Shown here piece by piece: positions 17,178 through 30,754 of a stretch of 64,000 nt of DNA. Position 1 is the stretch's first letter; each line of letters opens with the position of its first letter. Below the pieces are notes generated by a model, which searched no databases, had not been told where the DNA came from, and saw only the letters and a program-made list of their open reading frames with translations. Source of the DNA: Chimonanthus salicifolius (Eukaryota > Streptophyta > Magnoliopsida > Laurales > Calycanthaceae); NCBI GenBank assembly GCA_013350335.1, contig CM023542.1:6310025-6374024 (forward strand), in the 5' to 3' direction. The position numbers were made by a program, and so were the translations under genes.

Positions 17178-18904
17178 GGTTTTGAGTTACTGAGGTGGTT
17201 GAGAGAGAGAGAGAGAATAGGGACTGAAGTGTAGAAGATGTATAAGGTGCAGTTGAGGTTTTGGAAGAAGAGGTGCAGATGAAATGAAGATGAGACGAGT
17301 GAATTGGGTGGAGGAGAGTGCAGTAATCAACGACCATAGTTTAGAGGAGATTTTTTTTTAAAATTTTGGAGATAAGTCTATTGCCGTGACTATCAACTTT
17401 TCATTGGACCAAGAGAAACCAAAGATTTTGGATGAGGTCAGACGCTCGACAAGCAAAGGCCCCACTTTGTAATGACCCCACAGCTTGAAATATCATTTGG
17501 GCCCACACAATGAACTCTAACTTAGATCTTGGACCATTATTCCCTATAAGCCATCTGGGATTTGGATGGAAGAAAGGTGAGATTCTTTCTTTCACCTGGG
17601 GAGATAGTTGAGTTGGTCTAAAATAGAAGTGATTAGAAGTTTTGGGATAAAATCTTCTGAAGTTTTGTAGACACGAGGTTTGAAAGTGGTTTTGTGTATC
17701 ATTAAGATTAGTCACACCTCAAATGTAGTGTAGGATATCTATTTTATTAAAAAAATAATTATCAAATAGATCACATATCGGACACTTTTGATAGTTGATG
17801 ACGTACGGAAAAATAATATAAAATTACACTATTAAATGTTAATTCCAACTACATAATCTTAGTAGTATAAATTTTAATGATTATAGTAATTAATTTAAAA
17901 AAAAAATTAAATAGAGGTAAAATTTCATGAGCGCTCTATTTATAATCTTCTTTCTATCAAATTCAATTATGTAAAATTCAAAACTCGAAGTATTTACTTT
18001 TTTGGAAGAGAAAAAGTCCTTTATTTTGCTAGAAAAAAGTGTTATTCAGTTGTCAACTTTCTCCATAACAATTCATTATCAAAGAAGTGAAAGCTAGAGT
18101 ATTCGACAGTCAGGTGCATCAATTGGAAGCTTTGGCAAGGTAGTAAGGGACTTAGAGACCCTGTATCAGTGGTAAAAAAAATATTTTTATGCAAGAACTT
18201 TTGAGAAGTTTTAGTCCAAAGGGTAAAATTAAACTTTCAATAGATACATCTTTAATTGGAATGAATAGAAAATTATATGGGTTGAATTGGGTAAAATTAA
18301 AAAAATTAGCAAAGATAAAAAATAAAAGAATAAAAAACCCTCTTTATTTTTATTAAAATGCATTGGAATGTAATCTTGTTAAAAATAGAAGATGATTTAC
18401 TTATAAAGATAGGCAATGTAAACATTACAAAATTGCTCGAACCGTGACAATGGAGCTCAAATCAACAGTACAAACTCAGATAACCAGACTCCACATAACT
18501 TAACAATCACTTTCATTCAATTAAAATTGAGGATTTTATTTTTCCTTTTTAAAATTTAGGATTTGTTTTGATTGAGAGAGTTCGAAAAAATAGGAGTTTC
18601 TTTTTACTTTCTTAGTGAATTTAGATTTCTCTTACACTTTGTTTTAATCTAAACGCATCTCTCAAAAATATTTGGAGGATACAGAGAACTCTTCCTCGTG
18701 CAGTTGTTCATGTTTCTTTGCAAAGGAGAGGATATCATACGTCATTGAATTTTTTTATCTTTTACCACCCAAAAATCTACCACTCCTTTGTTATGAGTCA
18801 AGTTTCACCCTACATTTAGGGAATGTATAGGCGCTACATTAATGACCCTTCCTGATTATACAAATGAAAGATATCCTATGTCGGTCTATGGTTTTTTAGA
18901 GTCT
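17178..18904. other. FNR upstream region
   Basis: The first ~160 bases are purine-rich on the plus strand (CT-rich on the FNR sense strand), as in many plant leaders. The rest is AT-rich and gene-free. No convincing TATA element was located. Confidence 0.5.
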
Positions 18905-19190
18905 TATTATATGGCCGATACGTATTGTATCGGCCGTGCGCAATAGTTCTCGACCGATATTTATAACATCGGCCTTTTAAAAAAAAAAAAAATCAAAAGG
19001 GTGGTGGGTCCAAATTGATATCTCGGCCGATATCGGACCAATATCGGCCAATATTATCGTTTTCAATTTTTTTTAAAAAAAAAATCAGCTTTTTTTGTGT
19101 TTTTTATTAATTTTTTAATTCAGAAAAAATAAAATAATAAGAAAATACCGATATTTAAAAAAAAAAAACACAAAAGAGGAGAGAATTTTT
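18905..19190. repeat. GATATCGG palindrome repeat, copy 2
   Basis: Contains GGCCGATACGTATTGTATCG, CTCGGCCGATATCGGACC and CAATATCGGCCAATATTATC, separated by A- and T-runs. It shares the motif with 4672-4812, 33832-33925 and 39424-39795. Class unknown; no transposase or clear ends. Confidence 0.6.
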
Positions 19191-19304
19191 CACCCCTGAT
19201 CCAATGGATCTTTCCAGAAACTTGAGATGTGGCTAAGTTTTGATACTTGGATGGATTTAGTTGTTCTTTTTTCATTTGGTATGATTGTTGAAACATGTGA
19301 TCAT

Positions 19305-19467
19305 GTTAAGATATAATTAATTATTTCTTTATGTATTAGTTACTAAAGTTTGTATTTCTCTTTTCCTATAAATAAAATTATTGAGTCTTCTTGATTAAGG
19401 AAGGCAGAATATTATTTTGGCGTGTTAAGATATAATTAGTTATTTCTTTATTTATTAGTTACTAAAG
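19305..19467 (+). repeat. Pair of 44-bp direct repeats
   Basis: GTTAAGATATAATTA...GTTACTAAAG occurs at 19305-19348 and again at 19424-19467 with two differences. Between them is TTCCTATAAATAAAA, a TATA-like sequence. Further on, a TATATAAGG (about 19744) precedes a CT-rich stretch to 20080. The area could be a decayed LTR with its promoter, but no TG...CA ends were defined. Confidence 0.45.
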
Positions 19468-19471
19468 ATAT

Positions 19472-22400
19472 AATTAAGGCGTGAGATATTTTCGCAGATT
19501 GGGTATTGGCAAGAAAATTTGGTGTTGAACGGTAAATGATTGTGTTTCAAGATATTCAAATTCCTTGTATATAATATTATATAAAGTAGAGACATAAACA
19601 GAGAAAAATAAAAAAGAGTGAGGGAGAGAAATCTTCCTGTCATGCTGATTCTCCCTAGCTTGTTGTTCCTCGTCTGCTACAATCATGTGGCTGCAAAGTA
19701 GGCCGGTTAGCCAATTGGCTCCACCTCACCACCTCATCCTCCTGTATATAAGGAGAACCGGCGATGTCGGCCTTGAGATGCCCTACAATCTCAGGAGCCC
19801 TAAGCAAACTCTTAAGATGGGACTCTTCTGCAATTAATATCTCTCTTTTATTTTCAAATTTTTTTAACCTAATTTTTTGAGGTTTTAGACGACGGCCTAC
19901 TCTACCTATAATTAGGGCAGGCCTTAGCACCGACATGTCAATTTCTCTTCACGCCATCCCTTGACTTCAGTACTAGAGTCCATTCTCTTAACTTCAACAC
20001 CTCCTCTCATTCCTTTCCCAAGTTTCTCTTTATACGTCTCTCTCTTTCTCAACCCATCTTCTTTCTCTCTGTTTACATGTGAAAATCTTGAAGCACACTA
20101 CGTATCAACAGCCTGAGCTTTCATCCATAAAGTTGTTGGCGGTTCCTTTTCCGCTGGTGAATTCAAAGTTCAATGATACACAATCGTATATAACGGTTTA
20201 TTTTATTTATATAAATATACATCCAAGAAATAGTGTATATGTGACAAGATCCCATTTGACATTTTTTTTTTCAAATTTTGCTTCTTGACATAAAAATTGA
20301 ACCACAAATATTAAAGTAGACTTGATGAATCAACACGAAATTCAATTTTTAGTCAGTTGATTTAACGGGTAAATTTGGTGGGCGCCTTTAAAAAAAATTC
20401 AAGGATGTCGAAATTTTAATCATAATAGTCTATTTCAATCTGTGCAGCTATATTTTCAATTGAATAAGAAAAATAAAAAATAAAACAATATCACTTGTGA
20501 TTTCGTGACCCGATTGTAAGTGATCATTTATCTACACTTAGATATTATTCCCATACTAAAAATAGATTTTAAGATAGGATTTATTAAGTTGGAAAGACTT
20601 ATTTCAACTTTGTCATATTATTATCTAAAAATAGAAGTAATTTATACAAAGTTAAAAAAAAATAGAAAAAGTTAATTTCAGACTAAATTTGATGGGTTTG
20701 AAACATATGAGAGTCCTAGAAAAGAAATTCACTGTTAAACATTGACCAATCTTACATGCATAGAGCATGTACTTGGTCACACGCATCACTCGTGTTTAAA
20801 ACTAGTCTTATTTGTGTAAAATCCTAACCATCCAATCTTTGATCTTTTCCATTGTTCATTACTGATAGTGAGTCCTTTTATTGAAACAGTAACATTCTAC
20901 TATTTACATGGGAATGTGGGTACAACAGTAGTACAAATGGCCGACTTAACCCATAAGTTAAAAAGACAACTACATGAGGCCCACGATTAAGAAGGCCCAA
21001 TTTTTTAATTATCGCATAGTATATTATCGCAAAACCCTTTTTAGATACCGCATGGACGTATATTGTATTACCGTAACCTTTTTTTAGTTACAGCATAGAA
21101 GCATAGATGCATAAATTTCGAAAAATTAAAATTATTATATATAATTAAAATTTTAATTAAATATTATTTATAATAATATCTTTAATGTCAAAAAGGCTCC
21201 TGTTTAATTTTTTTGCTTTAGACCTCAGCTTATGTCAAGACGGCCCTGGTGGTACATTGAATTCACACGATAAAATAGCAGAGAAAAATTACATGATAGG
21301 ATGATGCCCACAGAAATGTCCTTTGAAAAATTACACAATAAAGTCATAGCTTTCTCAACCTTCTCTTTTATGCTCACCATCCAACACAATGGATTTAATC
21401 ATTTCAATGATTTGGTTGTCTGAAACCCATGGACTAAAATTTGAATTACTGCATTTTCTGTTGATAGATATCCTTACTAGTTAATACCATAATAACATAC
21501 TTCTTGAGAAGAAAGTTCATCATTTTGCAATCCATTTTGCATATTCCTCAAACTATTGGATCAAATATATAACAATGTGAGTGACCACTGGTTCTGATTT
21601 CACTCAAATAGTCTGCGGGGTTAAAGTGATGAGCTTCACCCAGGATAGAAGATTCTCATTTGAAGAAGATACTTCAATGCAACAGTGAATGTGGGTTCAA
21701 ACTTGGGGGTAATCACTGCTGATTCAAGGAGGAGCGTCTTAATCCCAGTCAGTCAGTCAGGCTACCTTGATGATGAGTGGGTCCAGCCAGTAGTGGCAAA
21801 CTGGCAAATGGCTTTGACGTGACTCGGATGGTAACAATGACATGGATTGGACCTGATATTACCCTCCACATGTAATCCAAAGGAGTTGGAGTCATGGCCA
21901 AGAACTTGCCTCTCCGTAGAGTTACTCGGTGTGTGTGGGTAGTCAGACTTGCACATGCCTCAAGGTTTAGTCGGGTATTTAACAGGCACATTGGTCATAA
22001 AATAAAAAATCACCCGTCACCTGTCCTCAACTTCAGCACAGGATATTTCAGCCTTCAGGGATGTAGTGCCGAAAGCAAGATTTTATCTGATACTTTCATG
22101 CACACAAAATGTGAGCCTCGGACTCTAGAAATGGTGAGCTAATAAAAGAATTGGGTTTTCAAGCTGCATGAGGAAATTACAGACTGTCCTCACCCAGTAA
22201 TGGTAAGCCAAAATGTGGAATTGCCACTTCCTGATTTCCACAAGTTATGGATCGGTTGAATGTCAAGGAGTGGAACATCATATACACTCATCCCACTTAA
22301 TAAAAAGCTTCAGAGCCGTATAATTTAATGGCCATTGTTGGGTGATCTAGACTGTCAATTGAAGGGTGGTGGCCAATGGATTACACAAAGTTACCTAGAT

Positions 22401-22686
22401 TGAAGACTCATCATCGAAAATAAAACATCGCACACCAGGAAATAGGAAGAAAACTTCATTACTGCAAAATGTAATGGGGAAAAACAAATTAGGAAAGGGG
22501 GACTCAGCTTTTCTGTCTATTATGACAGTAGTAACAAATAACAACTATATACTCATAGAAAAAATAAATAAATTTTACAAATATCAACCAATATAGTTGT
22601 TTGTCAAGGAACAGAGGAGTATATGTACACTCCCAGAAGGCAATTGTGAAAATGTGAGAAAGGTTTGGTTGGTGATTCAATTCAGT
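19472..22686. other. Gene-free stretch
   Basis: AT-rich intergenic DNA. Open frames here (for example 19655-19936 on the minus strand) show no family motif. The part next to 22686 must include the ARO 3' UTR. Confidence 0.5.
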
Positions 22687-24634
22687 TCAATGGAATCCTC
22701 TTGAACCTCTGGGTTGATACAGCTCCAACTTACCTCTAGCCTCTGTGAGCAAAGCCTCAAGGGTGGGATCTTGCGCTATGTGTACCTGCTTAGATGCCCA
22801 CTCAAGCACCTTTAGGACCTCCGACTCTGCCAATGCCTCACTGTCAGGGACGTGCATTGCAATGTAGCAAAGGAGAACCAACCCAGATGCCTGAACATTC
22901 CGTTCTCCAAGATACACCAGCTGAAGAAGGTGCTTCACTCCTCCCTCATTTATTATAGCTTTTGAATGGTCCCCATGAAGATAATTTTCACCGCTGGCAA
23001 ATTTTGCAAGTGCAATTGCTGCCTCTTTAGTGACCTTCTCTTCTCTTTCATCGAGCAACCGTACAAGCGGTCCAATGATTCTTGTTTCTGTTACACGGAA
23101 CGTCCTTGCCAGGCATCCAATTGCCTTGATACATGGAATGAGGAGGTTGGAATTGGCTTCATCGATAATTTTTATTAGCTGGTCAACAACTGCCTTTGCA
23201 GCAGGGGAAGTAGGCTTGAATGCCAACCGTCGGAGCTCGGTGTCTTGCTCAGCCACGGCCGCTATCTCCATCAGTGCCATGGCAGAGTAGAATTTTACAT
23301 CGTCAGGGCCTTTTTCAAGAAGTATAGAAAAGCATAGAAGCGCCCTTGATTCTGTGATGCTCTTGCAAATTGCATTGTTGCCTCTAGCTAGCTGCCAGAG
23401 GGCTTTCGCTGTCATGGCTTTCATGGAGGCCTTGTTTGCGGGGTCTTCACTTTCTCTCCTTCCATTGATGCTGCCTCCCGGAAGGGTTATTTGATGCTGC
23501 TTAACAGTGTTGCTACTGCTGCTGCTTGCTCTTGTTAATTATGTTGTCGTGTTGGAATTGTGATTGTGACTTACCTGCCATCAAAAATTTGGCAACTGGA
23601 TGCATTTGATTCTTCTGATTGCGATTTGCCCCTGGGTGTGGAATCCGACTGTGGGGCTGCAATTCATCTCCTTCATTGTGCTCGTTGCTTCTATGGGCAA
23701 TGCTGCTATTGTTTGCCATCACAATGGAATGGATGGACATGGCCTTGTTGCCGGTTACAGAGTATCTGCTGTGCTCTTGGACTGTTTCAAATGCCAAATG
23801 ACCAACAAGTAGCCGAATTGTATTGTGCTCAGAGAAATGATCTTGGCAATTGGAGTGGCTCGCCACAAGTTCTGCAATCGCCCATGCAACTATAGCCTGG
23901 ACCTTCATAGATCCTTCTTTGAGGATTTTCACAAACACAGAGCAAACACCAGCATGTATCAGCTGTTCGACGCTTTCTGGGTCACGTCCAAGCAGTCCAA
24001 TTGCCCTCACTGCATTCTCCTGCCCCTCGGCTAGGCCTTCCTTGGCAACCTTGAGCAGTGGAGCAACACCACCTTCCTCTATGATTAGCTTGCAGTATCT
24101 GTCACTACCATCAGCAAGGGAGACTAGTGAGGCTGCTGCTTCAGATCTCTCGTTCAGGGAGCCAGTACAAAGAGTGGCAATCTGCTCCCAGATAAAGCAG
24201 AGAATGGGCTCATTGGTGGCAATTGGGGGCATGCCCAAGTACTCATCATCGCGATTAGCAGCGGAAGTGGACACACGGAGGAGCCAAGAGACATTGCCGA
24301 TAGAATTCTCCAACTGGACTGACATCTTTTTCAGTTGGGATGCAGGGTTGATGGTGAAGACTCTCTTCACCAGGCCATTGGTTTGGCACTTTGAGACAAG
24401 TAAGAGGGCCTTGTCAAGGGCCTGCTCGGTATCCTCTATGATGCGGCAGGTAGGCCGCTCATAGAGGTCAGAGCTGGCCCGAGCTGCCTGTCGAAGGAGA
24501 GCTGCAAGCTTCTCCGTCTTGGACTTGAGCTCACTGCACTCCTGCCTGAAGAAGCGGGCTTCATCCGCAGATTTTATGACCTGGTCTGCTAATTGGATAG
24601 GCCTGACTAAAATCTGCTTGACAATGGCCGCCAT
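22687..24634 (-). CDS. ARO: ARO (Armadillo Repeat Only) protein, two exons
   Basis: Plant protein of the ARO family, whose members act in polarised cell growth with ROP GTPase signalling. The N-terminus (MAAIVKQILVRPIQLADQV) and helical region with KTEKLAALLRQAARAS are typical. Armadillo repeats follow, with RAIGLLGRDPESVEQLIHAG, then a variable linker, then more repeats from MKAMTAKALWQLARGN to the conserved end YQPRGSRGFH. The two halves are in different frames. A consensus donor CAG/GTAAGT lies at 23575/23574 and an acceptor GGGAG/GC at 23475/23474. Removing this 100-nt intron gives one 1848-nt frame (615 residues), near the usual length. Without splicing, the first frame ends at 23513 in a CAG run. 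A one-base frameshift is the alternative. Confidence 0.9.
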
Positions 24635-25734
24635 GGCTTGACTGTGGTCCTGCTCGGGGTGGAGCGCTCAAACCAAATGGGCTAGAGCGGTTCTAGTCCT
24701 ACAAATAGGAAAGCATGCAGGGTTTTGTATGAATGGTAGGTCTTCACAATGTCTGTAACTGATGAAAGGCATTTTAGTTCTTATTTTTCTTCTACTCCCT
24801 TGGTCTTTGTCACTGTATCTATTTCCATCTTTTCTTCATCTTGAATAATAATGGTGACTTCACAAGGTGTATGGGCCAAAGACCATTCACTCAAATTGGG
24901 CCCTTGGTTTCGCAATCCTGATTGGATGATCTGTTAGAACCTACAACGAAGATTCAACAAAATGTATCAGTTTGAAGTATTTGAAACCTTTGATCACTGC
25001 TCTGGTATGGCTCTAGCCCCATCCTCACTTTATCTTGAATACCTTAGTTGGCCATACACACAGTTTGATATAAGAGAGCAGTCCTTTAATAAGAAGAGAA
25101 ATTACCCATTGTGAATCGATTTACAAAATCTGTTGTAAACTTTCAATAATAATTTTCAGAGAAGAATATTGACTGAATTTAAAAAGTAAAAATTCTGAGT
25201 ACTTATACTTCTCACAGCAAAAGGTGCCTCTCTATTTATTATTTGAATGTTACCATTGAAGGCTGTTGAATGACAAAACAAAGTAAAGACTGCTCTTTCC
25301 ATGAAAAACGATGGTGACCCTAATCAATGCCCTGTGTTCTAAAAAGAAAAAAAATCAATGCCGTGTGTTTTTAATATAATTATATTACATTTATATAATA
25401 TAGTTATATATGTATAGATGGACTTGTTGGGTAGTAGAACCAAAGACGCGTAAACTTGGAGAAGACGGATCCCACAATGGCTCTCTTTGCTTCTATGTTA
25501 GTCTCAGAAAAAATTGCAAACTTTGTGGCAAGCTATCTTACAATTAAAAAAAATATATATAAACTTGAAGAGTTTGTTTACCAATAAAATTCGGATAATT
25601 TAGATAGGTGATATTATACAAATAATAACTCTAGTTTGATTTAAATTAAAAATGCGTTACTTTTTAAAAAATTAAAATATTTTAAACGAGCTGAGTTAGT
25701 CATCCGTATTTTGAATCAGCCTCTCTTAAATTCA
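24635..25734. other. ARO upstream region
   Basis: Presumed promoter and leader of ARO, then AT-rich intergenic DNA. No gene or clear repeat recognised. Confidence 0.5.
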
Positions 25735-26343
25735 TATTGACCCCTGTACTACATTTCATTTACAGCCTACTGAAGCGTGGGTTTTAAGTTTTAACGGTAA
25801 CGAAGGAAACGGCGTTATCTATTGGAAGACAAAACCCATTTCTCTCGTCTTCTTTCCGTTACTCTTCTCTCCTTTAGTCCTTTTCCCTCTTCAGCGCCTC
25901 TTTGAACGGAAAAAACCCAGAGACGATCTCTCTCTCACTCTCTCTGTGGTTGGCTCAATTTGAGCTCTTTCGACTCAGTGCCCCTTTCTAATGCTCTTTC
26001 TGCGCCCATACTACTAAAAGGGTTGTGGTGTTCGGTACTATTTGGGTCCATCAAGTGGAACCTAACCTATAGTAGAAAATTTATATGCCAAAGAATTGAA
26101 CAAATTTGGCTGATTAAGTATATCAAAAACAACCAAATGTTTCAATCAGAAAAAAAAAAAATTGTAAAAAAAAAGGGGGTTTCAGGAGAATATGCTTATT
26201 TGGATGATACAGAATGCAAGGGTCAGCTTATATTGCGGTTTTCATCTGTCCTAATCATCATATCAGATATTGCCTTCTTTTAGATAGAGAAAATTGGTGG
26301 ACTTCTTAACCAAACAGGAAATGGAGTAAAAATCCAATCTTAC

Positions 26344-26396
<53 letters not shown>

Positions 26397-26640
26397 GTAC
26401 CTGAGTTTCTCTCGCTGAAACGTGTTTGGGAGGCGCTGAAGAGGGAAGGTGGAGAAGGGCGACCAAAGAGCGGGAGGAAGAAAAACAAAGATAAAGAGAC
26501 GGACAAATCAATGTATTCTTTTCTAGAGGAGAAAGTGCCGTTTGGTTCATTGACGCCGTTAAAAGCCGGAGTTTTGATCCAACCGTTCGTTAAGCCATAC
26601 GGCTGTAAGTGAAGTTCACTACAGAAGTTGAGAACCCGTA
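25735..26640. mobile_element. Foldback (long inverted repeat) element
   Basis: The ends are inverted copies: TGTACTACATTTCATTTACA on the left matches TGTAGTGAACTTCACTTACA read inward from the right. Deeper in both arms is CCCTCTTCAGCGCCTC followed by an ACGATCTCTCTCTC stretch, so the arms are at least 200 bases and imperfect. The (GA)n tract at 26350-26394 is part of the right arm. The loop (about 25980-26320) has only low-complexity open frames. No target duplication was found, so the superfamily is unknown. Confidence 0.55.
26350..26394 (+). repeat. (GA)n microsatellite
   Basis: A pure GA run in the right arm of the foldback element, where the left arm has an interrupted CT run. Confidence 0.95.
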
Positions 26641-27220
26641 TCGTAATAAAATCTCTAAACTACAAGCTCCGACAAGTGGCATGTAGTGGACCACTGAGTC
26701 CCACAATTTAAATCTAAATTTATGAAGTATTTAAAAAAAAATTAAAAAAAAAAGGTCATTGTTCACCGATAGATCTAAATGCATCAGAATTAATCATCAT
26801 CCTACCGTTGATATTGATTTATTTAAATTTAGTGACTAAAAATGTTGGTTGATTTAAAACTTTAATTTTAGATAGATGAGATTTACTTGTCCTAATAGCA
26901 GGTGCAATGAGTTTAAACTTTTGAGGCTATATTGGTAGCATGGAGAAAATTTAATTGAAAGATACAAATAATTTGTGATTTTTTGAAATACAAAAGCAAC
27001 TAAGTAATTAATGTATACAATCCACAAAATCAAAAAATATAAATTACTTTAAAGAATTGAAGATTATAAATATAAATTATTCTAAGTATTTCTAACACAT
27101 TTGTGCGAGGTGTATTCTAAGATTAAAATGCTTGATAGTATAGATTTTTCAATATCTTAGTAGACCCAAAATAAAAATATCAACTGACATTTTAATCATA
27201 TTGACCATTTTAGTGGATAT
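26641..27220. other. Gap without recognisable content
   Basis: AT-rich, no gene or repeat boundary recognised. Confidence 0.45.
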
Positions 27221-29038
27221 TGTTGGTCATATTGTCCTAGAGGGAGAGTGAATAGGACAATTGCGAAATTTTAATTTTTTTTTTAACTTTGGTCAATTAA
27301 AATTAAGTCTTTACTAATTAATCCAATTAATCTTCCAAAATATTGAGATTTACAATAAATGATGAATGTGAAGCGAAATCTCAACAAACACAATTTCACC
27401 AAACAAGTGTGCTAGAAATAAACACAAATGCACAAAATAAGATGAGGAGGTAAGAAGAGATAGAAAATCTTGACATAAGGATTTTTACGTAGTTCAGCAA
27501 CCTTGCCTACATCCACGCCTCAAATACATCACTTGAGGATTCCACTAACTTCTCTTTCGATGGTGGAGAAGAAACCTATTACAACATTGATCTCTTTCAC
27601 AGGTAGAGATCGAACCTATACAACGCTTGATCTTTTTCACAGGTTAAGATCGGACCAATAACGCTCAAGAGAGAAGACACCCTTCTCTCCTTACAAGGGT
27701 TACACCAACCTTATACAAATTATAAAATGATAGAAAGAATTTTATTTTTAGAAAAATACCAAGAATGCTTGCCTCTTGATGCTCTAAGTGGTTTTGGCAT
27801 GTTCTTGAAGATCTTCCCTTTTCTTGGCTTTTTTGATGAAGTGTAGATGCTCCAATGTGCCCAACCAAGATGTAGGACAAGAGATTTAAGGATGGTAGAA
27901 GGTTTATCTATAAATACAATCTATTCCTAAATATTCTCTCAAATACACACTCAAGAGTGAGTTTAAGATGCTTAAGATTTGCCTATGAGAGCTTTGAGTG
28001 TGAGTAAGATTGAGTTCAAGAACTTTGGTAATCTAACTATGGAGTTTTAGTGCTCTTGAAATGATTGGGAGTTTTGGAGAATGTTAGAGAGGGTTTTGCT
28101 CATCAAGGATCAACATTTGGAATGCTCTAAGATCATACATTTAAATCCCTCTTGAAGATATGGCCGTTGGAAGTCGAAATCACAAGAATAAAGCCGTTAA
28201 AAACTTCACGTTCTGACTCCAGTCAACTGAACTTGAATATTCAGTCGACTGAAATGTCTAGAAATGACCGTTAAAACCTTTGAGTACAATTCAATCGACT
28301 GAACCTCAGACCAATCTACAGCACTTTCAGTCGATGGAAACACAAAGTTTAGCCGACTGAATCTCGACAGTTTTGTACACCTCCACTAAAATGACCATAA
28401 CTTGGGTTCCCAAACTTGGTTTTGGGAGTTCTTGGGCTCGTTGAAAAACTCATTCAGAGATCTATATACTCACCAAATGTGGTCTAATTTAAAATCCATT
28501 TGATACCTCAAATAATCTCTCAAAGTGAGGGTATATGACAAAACTGTTTTGATCTGTTTTGCCCATTTTCATTAAAATGCTCATAACTTGAGCTATACAT
28601 TTTCAAATTAGGTGTTCTTGGACTTTTTAGAAAGCTCTTTAAGTGCTCTATGAAATCATAAAGATTTTATTAATATTTGAGCACATTTGATATAAGAAAA
28701 AACTTCTCTAAAATAGAGCAAAACATAACTAACCTAAGAAATCTAATTTAGTTCTACCAAATCCTAAGTTATGAATTCTAAGGTTTGTTTCAATGGTAAG
28801 TTTACGTGTTCTAAGTCAGTCCTAAGTCCAAATACCTGTGTTGGTTGGCATGTATGAAGTTCTTCCTGTTTAGGTACGATGCCTTCCAAATGACGTGTCT
28901 TCTGAAGCTTCAAACTTGATATGACTATACAGGTCTTCCAGAGGCGCGGTCTTTACACGAAAGCAAGGTGACGAAAAGTCACACAAATTGACAACTCAGT
29001 CTAACTCAGGAGAGGAAGATTTAACTTTTAGGCCAACA
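27221..29038 (+). mobile_element. Solo LTR, 1818 bp
   Basis: Begins TGTTGGTC and ends GGCCAACA, so the terminal 6-mers are perfect inverted repeats. It is flanked by a perfect 5-bp target duplication GATAT (27216-27220 and 29039-29043). There is no internal domain, primer site or coding sequence, as left by recombination between the two LTRs of a retrotransposon. Between about 28219 and 28365 are five variants of a CAGTCGACTGAA motif. Confidence 0.85.
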
Positions 29039-30754
29039 GATATACTTTTAAATCAAATATTAGGAAAATTTTAAATTGAAAATTTTGAAATGGACTGAAC
29101 TATCATTCGAAATAGAGTAAAATTCCAGTTGAATATCACTCATGTATAGAATTTTCAGCATTAGAAAAGGAGTTTTCAAAATATAAATATATTATCTACT
29201 CAAATATTTATTAATCAATAAGTATTAATTAGACGAAATCAATTTATACAAAGAAAAAATTAACCTAGGCGTCAATTGTCAATATGTGACTAGTGCCTCT
29301 ATGCCTGACCCCTAAATCACTATTCTTTTTCTCACACTTATCTACCTCCATGAATTGTATTCATATTCCATTTGAACTCATTCCCAAATTGACGTGAATA
29401 AAAAATCCATTTGAACTCGATCCCATTTTAACCGTTGATCTTTTAAATCCTGAAATCATGATTTTTCAAATCTAATGGTGTAACGACTCGACCCGTGAAC
29501 AGGGCTTAGGGTCCAACTCAGTGTGAAATTGTCCGCTCTAAGTCCAAAAATATGGCCCTCACGGTTTTACTTTTGAGCTTGGCCCAACCCGGTAGCCCAA
29601 AATGCGTCACTTGGTATAAGAGTACGCAGCGAAATATTGTCCTCTTTGGATCCATCCCTCAAGGATTTATTTCCACTACCTATCCACTGAGCTGGAATGC
29701 GTCACACTAGAGTACAAGACGTGGCATCATATAAACCCCAACTCATTCACCCTCACTTCCAATGTGGCACTTATACAACCATACCCACTGTGAACACCAA
29801 CTCTTTAAATACTTCTTAAATTTAAATGCTGAACACCAACTCTGAACGCTGCAAGACTTAGGGGGAATTGCCACCCATCAAAGTGACCCATGCTTCAGTG
29901 ACAACATTTGAGTTTTCTTTGTCACTGAATTTTTGAACTAAGTGATTGCATTGGCCTGGTAATGAATTTTGTTTTGTTGAAGGCTAACACAAGAATCAAA
30001 CTGTAGGAATTTTATTTCTAAAAGCCACTTACTACCTACTTGGCATAAATTATCATCATTTTGGAAAGATTAATTTGACCTTTTTCTCATGAAACTTGTT
30101 GGGAAATGATAACAATGTTTACTGTAAAGAGCAGGTGCAAACTGTAGACATCATAGTTAAAATGTACACATCATGATTGACTATGATCACTTTTTATTTC
30201 TAGGCCTTTTTCTTAAGTAATATTTTTCAAATATTTTTAAATAGTAGATATCAATTAGATGGTTGTCTAAGTAAAATATATGATAATTTATGAGAGGTAA
30301 GATATATAGAGTCTAACCGATGGTAAGTGGGGTGCAATATTGAAAATAAATAAATAAATAAATAAATATACTTGAGGAGAAAACTTTTTAGAAAAAAATA
30401 GAGAAAAGGCAAACCAACTACATATATAAAAGAAATAGCAATAAATTAATCGCCCCATTTATCTAACTTGAACTAAATCATATAAAAATGTATAGGTTTA
30501 AACTTTTTAAACCCTTTAGTAAATGGATTGACCCAACTCAAACTTATTTCTAAATTGTTAAGATAACGAGTAGTAGGTTGGAAATTCGATCCAATCCAAC
30601 TCAACTATTGCCAAATCCATATGTAACATATGAAGTCGGACGAAGTGTGAACTCATTTAAAGAGTTACTTTAGTAATAAGTCTCATTAGAAAATTCTCTT
30701 TTATCTGTTGTTCAACGACAATAACATCAATAAGAATATAAGTTTATTATTTTA
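29039..30754. other. Gene-free stretch with (AAAT)n
   Basis: AT-rich DNA. A TAACGACTCGACCC... segment near 29480-29720 looks like a decayed LTR-type repeat but has no defined ends. A short (AAAT)n run lies at about 30345-30367. No gene seen. Confidence 0.45.

Noticed and set aside
19655..19936. Minus-strand 93-residue open frame
   Set aside because: No recognisable motif, and it lies in a region that looks like a decayed LTR.
26263..26550. Open frames of Leu/Ser repeats
   Set aside because: They are translations of the (GA)n tract and its flanks.
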